Source of the DNA: Lachnospiraceae bacterium | GTDB lineage: Bacteria; Bacillota; Clostridia; Lachnospirales; Lachnospiraceae | Direction of reading: 5' to 3' | Assembly: GCA_021202715.1 (NCBI GenBank) | Contig: JAJQCL010000170.1 | Location: 1-16,261, forward strand | DNA: 16,261 nt | Shown here: positions 1 through 7,543 of the stretch, piece after piece | Layout: every line of letters begins with the position of its first letter | Position numbering within the stretch: position 1 is the first letter of the stretch | Notes under the pieces: generated by a model | What the model was told of the DNA's origin: nothing | What the model saw: the letters and a program-made list of their open reading frames with translations, nothing else | Databases searched by the model: none | Made by a program: the position numbers and the translations under genes

Positions 1-1236
1 GCCGGTGCGATCCGGGCGGACAGCGTGGAAGACATGCTGGATATCTGTAAGGCTCTGTGCCTGCTCCCTGAAGCAGGAGGAGAGAAGCTGGCGATCATCA
101 CCAACAGTGGCGGCCCCGGCGTCATGTCGGCGGATGCGACTGAGGGCAGTGTGCTTACGCTGCCGGAGCCCTCGGAGGAGACGAAGAACAGACTGCGGGA
201 ATTCCTTCCTTCTTTTGCCGGTCTGGCCAACCCCATCGATGTGACGGTGGAAGGAACCGACGAGCAGTATGAGAAATCCACGCAGGTGATGCTGGAGGAA
301 TACGATCTGGCGCTGGTTATCGACATTGGCACGCCTTATCTCAAAGCCCTTCCCATTGCTGAGGGAGCGATCCGGGCGGCGAAGGCCAGCGGCAAGCCCG
401 TTGCCTGTAATTTTGAGGTCGGTGAGGACATCGAGGAAGCCAAAGAGCTGCTGGATGAGAGCGGCGCTCCCTGCTTCGCGTCGGCGGAGCGGGCCGTGCG
501 GGCCCTCTCGAAGGTCGCCGAGTATGCCCGCCTGAAGAAATCCCGTCACTATGTACCTGAGACCTTTGAAGAGAAGCACTTCGACGTGCAGCCCGGACGC
601 AATGCTCTGCTCGAGTATGAGAGTATGGATCTTCTGGGCGGAGAAGGCGTCTCCGTGCCGAAGCACCGTTTCGTGACCCGTCGGGAGGATGTGGTGGAGG
701 CGGCGCACGAGATCGGCTATCCGCTGGTCCTGAAGGTGGTCTCGCCGCAGATCCTGCACAAGTCGGATTTCGGCGGCGTCAAGCTGAATCTGGCCTCCGA
801 TGAGGCGGTTCTGGCGGCTTTCGATGAGATCGCGGCCATGGCGGCGGACAAGGATTTCCGCGGCGTGATCCTCTATCCGATGCTGGCAAAGGCGCAGGAG
901 ATGATCGTCGGTTTCTCGCGGGACGCGCAGTTTGGTCCGGTGGTGATCTGCGGAATGGGAGGCATCTACACGGAGATCCTGAAGGATATTTCCCTGCGGG
1001 TGGCTCCGGTATCCAAAGAGGATGCCCTGGAGATGCTGCATGAGCTGAAGACCTGGCCGCTTCTGGCGGGTGCGCGCGGGCAGGAGCCGGCGGACGTGGA
1101 AGGTCTGGCAGAGCTGATTCACCGTTTCTCCCAGCTGCCGTTCATCTACCCGCAGCTGAAAGAGGGCGAGCTGAATCCCGTCTTCGTCTACCCGGATCGG
1201 GTCGAGGCGGCGGACGCGCGGATCATTTTACAGTGA
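1..1236 (+). CDS. ADP-forming acyl-CoA (acetate-CoA) synthetase, 3' part
   Basis: Open from the first base of the window, so the gene begins upstream; about 411 C-terminal codons are visible. The family converts acyl-CoA + ADP + phosphate to acid + CoA + ATP, a cytosolic energy-conserving step in fermenting anaerobes. Visible codons ~30-170 are the succinyl-CoA-ligase-like domain (TNSGGPGV near codon 35). Codons ~205-411 are an ATP-grasp domain with ILHKSDFGGV, whose His at about codon 253 matches the ATP-grasp-side phosphohistidine region of archaeal homologues (from memory). The CoA-binding domain and the first catalytic His, in the family's SHTGALAG-like motif, should lie just upstream of base 1. 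The stop TGA (1234-1236) lies inside a palindromic element (1231-1350), so the final codon may come from an insertion. Acyl specificity cannot be read. Family assignment is firm; 'acetate' is only the usual label. Confidence 0.9.
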   Translation, partial: AGAIRADSVEDMLDICKALCLLPEAGGEKLAIITNSGGPGVMSADATEGSVLTLPEPSEETKNRLREFLPSFAGLANPIDVTVEGTDEQYEKSTQVMLEEYDLALVIDIGTPYLKALPIAEGAIRAAKASGKPVACNFEVGEDIEEAKELLDESGAPCFASAERAVRALSKVAEYARLKKSRHYVPETFEEKHFDVQPGRNALLEYESMDLLGGEGVSVPKHRFVTRREDVVEAAHEIGYPLVLKVVSPQILHKSDFGGVKLNLASDEAVLAAFDEIAAMAADKDFRGVILYPMLAKAQEMIVGFSRDAQFGPVVICGMGGIYTEILKDISLRVAPVSKEDALEMLHELKTWPLLAGARGQEPADVEGLAELIHRFSQLPFIYPQLKEGELNPVFVYPDRVEAADARIILQ

Positions 1237-1350
1237 ACGACAAAAATATTTGTCGTCCACTATAAAAATGATGCACACGATCGCGCAGGGAATGGCTGCT
1301 TGCGCAGCCCGCGATCGGCGCGAAAGTAAACGACATAAAGTCGTTTACTA
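1231..1350. repeat. 120-bp palindromic, TA-flanked MITE-like element
   Basis: The ends are imperfect inverted repeats: CAGTGAACGAC at 1231-1241 and GTCGTTTACTA at 1340-1350 match at 9 of 11 positions when one is reversed. A TA lies on each side (1229-1230 and 1351-1352). Inside are a left hairpin (ACGACAAA/TTTGTCGT, 1237-1256), a central nested hairpin (CGATCGCG 1278-1285 with CGCGATCG 1310-1317, enclosing GGCTGC/GCAGCC at 1294-1309), and a right hairpin (AGTAAACGAC 1325-1334 with GTCGTTTACT 1340-1349). No coding potential is seen. A non-autonomous mobile element with TA target duplication, of mariner/IS630 style, is an inference. A repeated extragenic palindrome or a terminator cluster is the alternative. 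Confidence 0.5.
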
Positions 1351-1373
1351 TAGACAGAATGAAATTGTAATAT
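1344..1373 (+). promoter_or_regulatory. Candidate promoter for the YjiH-family gene
   Basis: TTTACT (1344-1349) and TAATAT (1368-1373) are separated by 18 bases, a plausible sigma-A type pair, about 125 bases ahead of the YjiH start. The -35 box lies in the right terminus of the palindromic element, so the element may supply part of the promoter. Sequence match only. Confidence 0.35.
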
Positions 1374-1377
1374 TGTG

Positions 1378-1489
1378 ATTTCGAGGGGAGAGTGAGGGCT
1401 GAAAGCGAAAACATTCTGAGGGGAGAGTGGGCGTGGACGGCAAAATCATTTTGAAGGAGCGATGAAGGCAGAGTAAAATCGAAGGAGAG
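1378..1489 (+). repeat. Degenerate ~35-bp tandem repeat with SD-like cores
   Basis: Three consecutive units (1378-1412, 1413-1447, 1448-1480; 35, 35 and 33 bases) and a partial fourth (1481-1489) share the plan ATTYTGARGGRGMG...AAAAYC. Units 1 and 2 share an identical 12-base core GAGGGGAGAGTG (1383-1394 and 1418-1429) and agree at about 25 of 35 positions. The last core, GAAGGAGAG (1481-1489), is the ribosome-binding site of the next gene, so the array looks like repeated duplication of a translation-initiation region. Confidence 0.55.
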
Positions 1490-1496
1490 TAGAACT

Positions 1497-2912
1497 ATGA
1501 GTCAAAAACCAGAAAACCTTGTCAATCCTGACACGCCGAATGAGGCCGCTGAGGCTGTTGAGGCAACGACACCGACCTACGACAGAGGAAAGGCAACCTT
1601 TAAATTTATCCTCATGTCCGCGATCGGCATCATCTATTTCTTTGTACCTGTGATTCCTGACGGTGGAGAGTGGAGCACACCTCTCGTGTGGAGCCTCTCT
1701 TTCATCAAAGCACTGATTGCACCCATTCACAACTGGCTGCTGGTCGCGGCGATCATCCTGCTGCTGATCTTCGTTTTTCTGGGAAAGACGGGCGACCATC
1801 CGTTTTTCAAGAAGCATTTCGGAGAGACCGGACCGTTTTCTTTTGTCCTGTATGCCGCCAGCCTGGTCTTCGCACTGATGATCATCTTCCAGGTTGGCCC
1901 GTATTCCGTGATCTGTGATGCTGTCGGCGGAGAGAGTCTGGCACTCGGCAAATCCGTCATGATCACGATCATCATTGCCGGTTTTATGGTTCCGTTCCTG
2001 GTCGATTACGGGTTCCTGGACTTTATCGGCGCCCTGATCAACCCGCTGATGCGTCCCCTGTTCAAGCTGCCCGGCGAGGCATCCATCGATGCGGTCACTT
2101 CGTTCGTGAGCAGCGCGACGGTCGGCGTCTATGTCACCAGCAAGCTGTATGTCTCCAAGCACTATACGACACGCGAGGCCTGTGCCATTGCGACAAACTT
2201 CAGCTTCGTCAGTATGGGCTTTTATGCGGTGGTCTGTGAGACGGCCGGTGTCATGAAATATTACAACCAGGTTATCCTCTGGTCTCTGCTGCTGCTGTTC
2301 ATCATGGCGGCGATCATGATCCGGGTCTGGCCCCTCTGCAAGAAACCGAACGAATATTATGACGGTACGCCCTTCGAACCTGATTCGGAGGAGAGAAAGA
2401 AATTCTCCGCCCACTCGTTCGTGGATGGCTTCAATGCCGCTGTGGAGAAAGCCGGTACCACGCCTGTCTGGAAGAATCTGGGAGAGACACTGGTCAGCGT
2501 GACCATGTATTCCCTGAAGATCGCTGCGTTCATCCTGAGTATTACAACGGTTGCGTTCTTTATCCAGGTGAATACGTCGCTCTTTGATATCATCGGTCTT
2601 CCGTTTATTCCGATCCTGAACCTTCTGGGCATCCCGGATGCGGAAGGGATCGCCTCCGCCTGCCTGCTCAGTATCACGGACCTGGCGGTTCCGGCGTCTG
2701 TGGCGGCCGCAGCCGGTGCTTCCGAGATGGCCTGCTTCTTCATCGTCGTGCTGACCGGTCTGCAGATCATCATGTTCTCCGAGTGCTCTCTGGCCATTCT
2801 GGAATCTGAGATCCCGCTGAATATGCTGGAGCAGATCATCATCTTCCTCGTGAGAACAGTCTTCGCAATTCCGCTGGCGGCAATCGTCACGCACATAGTA
2901 TTTGGATTCTAG
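1497..2912 (+). CDS. YjiH-family membrane protein with nucleoside-recognition (Gate) domain
   Basis: A 471-residue polytopic inner-membrane protein. A charged, Glu/Pro-rich N-terminal tail (1-32) is followed by hydrophobic segments near residues 36-53, 79-96, 113-133, 152-172 and 258-279, with more in the C-terminal half. The stretch around residues 182-240 (PLMRPLFKLPGEASID, then TSFVSSATVGVYVTSK and TREACAIATNFS) is typical of Gate/nucleoside-recognition proteins, a fold shared with nucleoside and ion transporters. YjiH proteins have no firmly established substrate. The start at 1497 is set by GAAGGAGAG at 1481-1489. Its position just ahead of the aconitase-X genes makes it a candidate importer for that pathway's substrate (inference). 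The stop is TAG. Confidence 0.85.
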   Translation: MSQKPENLVNPDTPNEAAEAVEATTPTYDRGKATFKFILMSAIGIIYFFVPVIPDGGEWSTPLVWSLSFIKALIAPIHNWLLVAAIILLLIFVFLGKTGDHPFFKKHFGETGPFSFVLYAASLVFALMIIFQVGPYSVICDAVGGESLALGKSVMITIIIAGFMVPFLVDYGFLDFIGALINPLMRPLFKLPGEASIDAVTSFVSSATVGVYVTSKLYVSKHYTTREACAIATNFSFVSMGFYAVVCETAGVMKYYNQVILWSLLLLFIMAAIMIRVWPLCKKPNEYYDGTPFEPDSEERKKFSAHSFVDGFNAAVEKAGTTPVWKNLGETLVSVTMYSLKIAAFILSITTVAFFIQVNTSLFDIIGLPFIPILNLLGIPDAEGIASACLLSITDLAVPASVAAAAGASEMACFFIVVLTGLQIIMFSECSLAILESEIPLNMLEQIIIFLVRTVFAIPLAAIVTHIVFGF

Positions 2913-2916
2913 CTGT

Positions 2917-2940
2917 CCCCTCGCCGTGATGCGTGAGGGG
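2917..2940 (+). terminator. Hairpin after the YjiH gene, no T-tract
   Basis: CCCCTC (2917-2922) pairs with GAGGGG (2935-2940) five bases after the YjiH stop codon. No run of T follows directly. It may be a weak terminator or an mRNA processing/stability hairpin that sets different transporter and enzyme levels. Full termination is doubtful because the acnX-type genes follow 57 bases later. Confidence 0.35.
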
Positions 2941-2997
2941 CGGTACGGTAGACATCATTGTTTGTTTCACGGAGAATTCCGAGGAGGAGGCAGACTT

Positions 2998-4212
2998 ATG
3001 AAATTGACAACAGAACAGCAGGAAATGCTGGACGGAAAATTCGGGGAAGGCGCCGCCTATGCGATGAAAATCCAGGTCGGCATCGGGGAGTGTTTTGACG
3101 CTCCCCGCATGGTCCCCATCAAGAGAGCGCATGTGGCTCTGAGTAACCAGGCGGGCGATCTGTGGTTCGCTGAGAAGCTGCTGAAAGCCGGCGCGAAGTG
3201 CCGCGTGGCGCCCACCGTCAATCCGGGCTTCTGCCTGGGACATTTTACCGGGTCCTGCGCACATCCTGTGGATGAGGAGGATGCGGATCATATGCGCCGC
3301 ACTGACGCAGCCTACCGGGGACTGGGCGCGGTTCTTTCCTACAACTGTACGCCCTATATCGCGACGAATGTTCCGAATTTCGGCGAGGTGTGTGCGTTCT
3401 CCGAGTCCAGCGCCACGCCTTACGCGAATTCGGTCTGGGGCGCCCGCACCAACCGGGAGAGCGCCAACAGTGCCCTCTGCGCGGCGGTCACCGGATATGT
3501 GCCGGAGTATGGACTGCTCCTCGATGAGAACCGCAAGGGTGATATCGTGGTCCATGTAGAGGCCGATATGAAGACGGCGTACGAGTACCATCTGCTGGGC
3601 ATGATGGGAGATAAGATCGGCGAGGGCATTCCTGTCTTCACGGGTCTGCCGCATACGATCACGCCGGAGGCTCTGCGCAATCTGGGCGCCGAGCTGAATA
3701 CCTCGGGCGCCTACGGCATGTATCACATCGTAGGATGTACGCCCGAAGCCCCGACGCTGGAGGCGGCGCTGGGCGGCGCGAAGCCGAAGCGTGAGGTGGT
3801 CATCACCGACAAGGACCTGCAGGATATGCAGGAAGAGTTCAGCGATAAGGTGAACAGCTCCAAAGTAGACTTCGCCATGTTCGGCTGCCCGCACTTCACC
3901 CTGGAGGAGGCGATCTATATCGCCCGTCAGATCGAGGGGAAGAAGCTGACGGTGCCCATGTACATCCTCGTGTCCAGTCACGCTCTGCAGATGGCCGAAC
4001 GGATGGGAATCGAAGAAATCCTCGCGGCAGCCGGTGCGGAACTGATCTCCGATACCTGCCCGGATCAGCCCTGCTGGCATTACCTGAAGGGGAAGGTGGG
4101 CGTCACAGAATCACCGAAATGTGCCTATTATCCGCGCCGTCGGGGGATTCATTTCCTGATTCGCGATCTGGATACCTGTATTGAGGCCGCTTTGACGGGG
4201 GAGGTAAAATAA
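2998..4212 (+). CDS. Aconitase X catalytic (large) subunit
   Basis: A 404-residue protein of the aconitase-X family (formerly DUF521), iron-sulphur hydro-lyases. Characterised members dehydrate cis-3-hydroxy-L-proline in bacteria or phosphomevalonate in archaea. Visible signatures are SYNCTPYI (Cys117), the block SESSATPYANSVWGARTNRE near 134-153, LLLDENRKGD, FGCPHFTLEEA (Cys297) and ISDTCPD (Cys354). Cys117, Cys297 and Cys354 are the likely cluster ligands, by family pattern. The ATG at 2998 is chosen because GAGGAGGAGG sits at 2981-2990; a frame extension upstream to 2902 would lack a site and overlap the YjiH gene. The small subunit starts 1 base after this stop, so the two-subunit enzyme is translationally coupled. 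The substrate is unknown: the window shows none of the ketimine or proline genes that would point to hydroxyproline. Confidence 0.9.
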   Translation: MKLTTEQQEMLDGKFGEGAAYAMKIQVGIGECFDAPRMVPIKRAHVALSNQAGDLWFAEKLLKAGAKCRVAPTVNPGFCLGHFTGSCAHPVDEEDADHMRRTDAAYRGLGAVLSYNCTPYIATNVPNFGEVCAFSESSATPYANSVWGARTNRESANSALCAAVTGYVPEYGLLLDENRKGDIVVHVEADMKTAYEYHLLGMMGDKIGEGIPVFTGLPHTITPEALRNLGAELNTSGAYGMYHIVGCTPEAPTLEAALGGAKPKREVVITDKDLQDMQEEFSDKVNSSKVDFAMFGCPHFTLEEAIYIARQIEGKKLTVPMYILVSSHALQMAERMGIEEILAAAGAELISDTCPDQPCWHYLKGKVGVTESPKCAYYPRRRGIHFLIRDLDTCIEAALTGEVK

Positions 4213-4213
4213 T

Positions 4214-4618
4214 ATGAGTAAAAAATATTCCTGTCATAAGATTTCAGAGGGAAAGGCGCAGGCGGAGGTCATTCGGACAGAAGACCGCATCATGTTTTAC
4301 CAGGTGCGTCCGGAAGACGGTATGATGGAAGAGATGAATCATGAGCTGGAGGGGCGGATCATTGCCCGGAAGGTGCTGGTGTTCCCCGGCGGGAAGGGAA
4401 GCTCCGTGGTGCAGCAGGATGGTCTGTATCATCTGGATCGTTTTCACAATATGCCGGCGGCTCTCATCATTAAAAATCCGGATCCGGTGATCGTGGCCGG
4501 CGCCATCATCATGGAGATCCCCATGGTGGACAAAGTGGATCCTGCCTTCTACGAGACTGTGAAGGATGGAGATACGGTGCTTGTCAACGCGGACGAGGGA
4601 TTCGTGGAAATTCTGTAG
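4214..4618 (+). CDS. Aconitase X swivel (small) subunit
   Basis: A 134-residue protein of the DUF126 / aconitase-X swivel-domain family, partner of the large subunit encoded directly upstream. The conserved motif is FPGGKGSSVVQQ (residues 57-68), corresponding to the GRGS-type serine loop that closes over the active site in this superfamily. The C-terminal half (VDKVDPAFYETVKDGDTVLVNADEGFVEIL in the protein's own order, residues ~105-134) is the usual beta-rich end. Its length is normal for the unfused form. The start ATG follows the upstream TAA by a single base; GGGGGAGGT near 4197-4205, inside the upstream gene, is its ribosome site. The stop is TAG. Confidence 0.9.
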   Translation: MSKKYSCHKISEGKAQAEVIRTEDRIMFYQVRPEDGMMEEMNHELEGRIIARKVLVFPGGKGSSVVQQDGLYHLDRFHNMPAALIIKNPDPVIVAGAIIMEIPMVDKVDPAFYETVKDGDTVLVNADEGFVEIL

Positions 4619-4654
4619 GACAGCAACAGATCAGCCAGAGAGAGGAGGTTTGCT

Positions 4655-5890
4655 ATGCCTTTACTTTTACCGGAAGATTACGCGATCTCTCTGCCCGCCA
4701 TGCACCGGGTCCGTCAGAACTTCGACCGTACGCGGCTGGAGGATGTGGAGGGAACCGTGCGCCGGGAACTGGCGCGCCCGGAGATCCGCGGCAAGGTTCA
4801 CCCGGGCAGCCGGGTGGCTGTGGCCGTGGGCAGCCGGGGCATTCGGAATCTGCCCTGCATCGTGAAGACCGTGATTGAGGAACTGCAGGCTCTGGGAGCC
4901 GAGCCGTTCATTGTCTCCGCCATGGGAAGCCATGGCGGGGGTACTGCGGAGGGGCAGAGAGAAGTCCTTACCGGCTATGGGATCACGGAGGAAGCCATGG
5001 GCGTCCCCGTGAAAACCGATACCGATGTAGTCCATCTGGGAGAGACCTCGCGGGGAATCCAGGTGTGGTTTGACAAAAATGCCTTCGAGGCGGATCTGAT
5101 CGTTCCCATCAACCGGGTGAAGCTGCACACGGACTTCGTCGCGCCGCTGCAGAGCGGCATCTGCAAGATGCTGGTGATCGGCCTGGGCAACCATCGGGGC
5201 TGCTCCGCCATCCATGAAGAGGAATTCTCTCACTTCGGGGAGACCCTGCAGGAGGCGGCGACACTGATCCTGGAGCATGCGCCGGTGGGATTCGGGGTGG
5301 CGATTCTGGAAAATGCCTATGATGAGACCTACGGGATCCATGCGCTGCCGCGGGAGACGCTGATCGAGGATGAGATCGAGCTGGTGAAGCAGGCGAGGAA
5401 GAATATGCCGATCCTCATGATTCCGCAGATTGATATTCTGATCGTGGAACAGATCGGGAAGGACATCTCCGGAGCGGGGTTTGACCCCAATATCCTGGGG
5501 AAGAGCTACATCCTGAATGAATTTGTTCTGGACGTCCCGGAGATCAACCGGATGGTCCTGTTGGACATCTCACCGGCCTCTCATGGAAACGGCATCGGAC
5601 TTGGGGTGTTCGACATCATCACCCGGAAGGTTTTCGAACAGCTGGATTATGAGGCGATGTATGCCAACGCTATCGCCATCAAGTGTGTGGATGACTGCAA
5701 GGTGCCTTTGATTGCGGCGGATGAGGATGAGGCGGTGAAGATTGCCGTGAAGATTCTGCGTGGGGTGGATCGGGAACATCTGAAAATCGTTCGGATTCGC
5801 AGTACTTTGGAACTGGAAGAAATTCAGGTTTCAGAAGCTTTGCTTCCTGTGGTGGAGGCTGACAGTCGTCTGGAACTGCTGGAAGCATAG
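4655..5890 (+). CDS. LarA-like (nickel-pincer racemase superfamily, DUF2088) protein
   Basis: A 411-residue cytosolic protein related to lactate racemase LarA. LarA-family enzymes use a nickel-pincer nucleotide to racemise or epimerise 2-hydroxy acids. Motifs are SAMGSHGGGTAEGQ (His93), NRVKLHTDF (His158), SGICKMLVIGLGNHRG (Lys171) and AIHEEE (His187). By spacing these can be matched to His108, His174, cofactor-linked Lys184 and His200 of the Lactobacillus enzyme: 65/13/16 residues here against 66/10/16 there. This mapping is by eye and from memory. The start is fixed by GAGGAGG at 4642-4648. It follows the aconitase-X pair by 36 bases, so the same operon is likely and it may supply the right stereoisomer for dehydration. 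No larB, larC or larE cofactor genes are in the window. The substrate is unknown. The stop is TAG. Confidence 0.8.
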   Translation: MPLLLPEDYAISLPAMHRVRQNFDRTRLEDVEGTVRRELARPEIRGKVHPGSRVAVAVGSRGIRNLPCIVKTVIEELQALGAEPFIVSAMGSHGGGTAEGQREVLTGYGITEEAMGVPVKTDTDVVHLGETSRGIQVWFDKNAFEADLIVPINRVKLHTDFVAPLQSGICKMLVIGLGNHRGCSAIHEEEFSHFGETLQEAATLILEHAPVGFGVAILENAYDETYGIHALPRETLIEDEIELVKQARKNMPILMIPQIDILIVEQIGKDISGAGFDPNILGKSYILNEFVLDVPEINRMVLLDISPASHGNGIGLGVFDIITRKVFEQLDYEAMYANAIAIKCVDDCKVPLIAADEDEAVKIAVKILRGVDREHLKIVRIRSTLELEEIQVSEALLPVVEADSRLELLEA

Positions 5891-5943
5891 GAAAGAGACA
5901 TAATGATGATTATATAGACATCGTTCATGAGGGGAGTCAGTGC

Positions 5944-5974
5944 GTGAAAAGGCTGTCTGGATGAGTCGTATAAT
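5944..5974 (+). promoter_or_regulatory. Candidate promoter for aldehyde/alcohol dehydrogenase genes
   Basis: A perfect TATAAT lies at 5969-5974, with a weak -35 candidate GTGAAA at 5944-5949 (19-base spacing). GAGTCA (5934-5939) and TGACTC (5981-5986) form a 6-base inverted repeat around the -10, which could be an operator. It sits in the 139-base gap after the LarA-like gene and suggests a separate transcription unit starting about 50 bases before the aldehyde dehydrogenase. Confidence 0.45.
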
Positions 5975-6029
5975 ATAAAGTGACTCGCTCGCATTGCGGG
6001 TATGACCATGCAAGAAAGGATGGTGCAGT

Positions 6030-7502
6030 ATGGATCTGGGAAAAATGTTCATCGATGGGGAGTGGGTGGAATCCTCCTCCGGGGAGACAAGGAAAATCCT
6101 GAATCCCTATGATGCTTCTGTCATCTGCGAAGTGGCGGAAGGCACTTCACAGGATGCTGAGAAGGCGATCGCCGCAGCCAGAAGAGCCTTTTATGAGGAT
6201 GGTTGGGGAGACACTCCGGCTTACGAGAGGGCAGAACTGCTGAAGAAATTCGCTGACGAAATGGAAGCGAATGTAGCGGAGCTGGCACGCCTGGAGACTC
6301 TGAACACGGGCAAGGCTTTGATTGAGTCGGAGTATGACGTGTATGATTCTGCTAATATCCTGCGCTACTATGCGGGATTAGTGACCAAGCCTACGGGGCA
6401 GACATACGATCTGAATGATCCCAATGTTCACGCCATGACGGTTCGTGAGCCGATCGGGGTCTGTGCTCTGATTGTCGCCTGGAATTTCCCGATTTCTCTG
6501 GCGATTTGGAAGGTTGCACCGGCTCTGGCGGCAGGCAATACGATTATCCTGAAGCCCTCCAAGACGACGCCTCTGTCTGCCATTAAGATGGTAGAGATGA
6601 GGGAAAAGGTCGGCTTCCCGAAAGGAGTTGGGAACCTGGTGCTGGGCGCGGGCGCCGGAATCGGAAACGTACTGGCGGAGAGCATGGACGTTGACAAGGT
6701 CGCATTTACCGGCAGCATCAAGGCCGGACGCGAGGTCATGCGGGCGGCGGCTTCAAATGTGAAGGGAATCTGCCTGGAACTGGGCGGCAAATCTCCCAAT
6801 ATTATTTTTGCGGACGCAGATTTCGATACAGCGGTGGACTACGGTTTGTACGGTATGTTCTATAATCAGGGAGAGGTCTGCAGTGCGGGATCCCGGATTC
6901 TGGTGGAAGATACGATTTACGACAAATATTTAGAGAAACTCATCGAAGGGGCCAAAAAGATCAGAATCGGCAACGGTCTGGATGAAGGAGTTCGGATGGG
7001 TCCGGTCATCAGTGAACACCAGATGAAGAAGGTGCTGGAGTATATAGAGATCGGCAAGAAAGAGGGGGCTACAGTGGCTCTTGGCGGATACCGTATGACG
7101 GGTCAGGAATATGAAAAGGGATATTTTATTGCTCCGACCATTTTCACGGATACGACACCGGATATGCGGATCGTTCAGGAAGAGATTTTCGGCCCTGTTG
7201 TAGTTATCCAGAAATTCCATGGTGAAGAGGAAGCGATTCGGCTGGCAAATGATACGACTTATGGTCTGGCGGCCGGCGTTTTCAGCAACGATCTGAGTAA
7301 AGCCCTTCGTGTGGTGAAAAAACTCAGAGCGGGCATCACATGGATTAACACATATGGTCCCGTATATCCTGAGGCGCCCTGGGGCGGTTATAAACAGAGC
7401 GGAATCGGCCGTGAACTGGGGATATATGGGCTGGATGATTATACGGAAGTGAAACAGATTAATATCAATACGAATGTCTGCCCGTCTGAGTGGTTTGACT
7501 AA
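6030..7502 (+). CDS. NAD(P)-dependent aldehyde dehydrogenase
   Basis: A 490-residue soluble enzyme of the classical ALDH superfamily, oxidising an aldehyde to a carboxylic acid. All four key sites are present: Asn152 in WNFP, Glu250 in LELGGKSPN, the nucleophile Cys284 in GEVCSAGSR, and Glu385 in EEIFGPVV. Full length is normal, and the presence of Glu250 argues for a hydrolytic rather than a CoA-acylating enzyme. The C-terminal WGGYKQSGIGRELG is typical of betaine/aminobutyraldehyde/hydroxymuconic-type dehydrogenases, but the substrate cannot be assigned. The start follows AAAGGA (6015-6020) by 9 bases. The iron alcohol dehydrogenase follows 41 bases downstream, so the pair probably channels an alcohol-aldehyde-acid interconversion. 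Confidence 0.92.
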   Translation: MDLGKMFIDGEWVESSSGETRKILNPYDASVICEVAEGTSQDAEKAIAAARRAFYEDGWGDTPAYERAELLKKFADEMEANVAELARLETLNTGKALIESEYDVYDSANILRYYAGLVTKPTGQTYDLNDPNVHAMTVREPIGVCALIVAWNFPISLAIWKVAPALAAGNTIILKPSKTTPLSAIKMVEMREKVGFPKGVGNLVLGAGAGIGNVLAESMDVDKVAFTGSIKAGREVMRAAASNVKGICLELGGKSPNIIFADADFDTAVDYGLYGMFYNQGEVCSAGSRILVEDTIYDKYLEKLIEGAKKIRIGNGLDEGVRMGPVISEHQMKKVLEYIEIGKKEGATVALGGYRMTGQEYEKGYFIAPTIFTDTTPDMRIVQEEIFGPVVVIQKFHGEEEAIRLANDTTYGLAAGVFSNDLSKALRVVKKLRAGITWINTYGPVYPEAPWGGYKQSGIGRELGIYGLDDYTEVKQININTNVCPSEWFD

Positions 7503-7511
7503 AAAAACAAC

Positions 7512-7531
7512 GAAATACTTAGAAATACTTA
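7512..7531 (+). repeat. Tandem 10-base repeat before a ribosome-binding site
   Basis: GAAATACTTA occurs twice head to tail (7512-7521 and 7522-7531), immediately before AAAGGAGG (7531-7538) of the alcohol dehydrogenase gene. It is AT-rich and unstructured, and may act as a translation enhancer or reflect slippage. Confidence 0.5.
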
Positions 7532-7543
7532 AAGGAGGATATT

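Noticed and set aside
1446..2894. 482-codon open frame antisense to the YjiH gene
   Set aside because: The translation is rich in D, R, Q and H, as expected from reading a hydrophobic membrane gene backwards; no start signal or family resemblance.
2902..2997. Upstream extension of the aconitase X gene to 2902
   Set aside because: It would overlap the YjiH gene and the hairpin, has no ribosome site, and adds sequence unlike the family; GAGGAGGAGG marks the ATG at 2998.
2887..4080. 397-codon open frame antisense to the aconitase X gene
   Set aside because: Shadow of a well-conserved enzyme gene; no motifs or initiation site.
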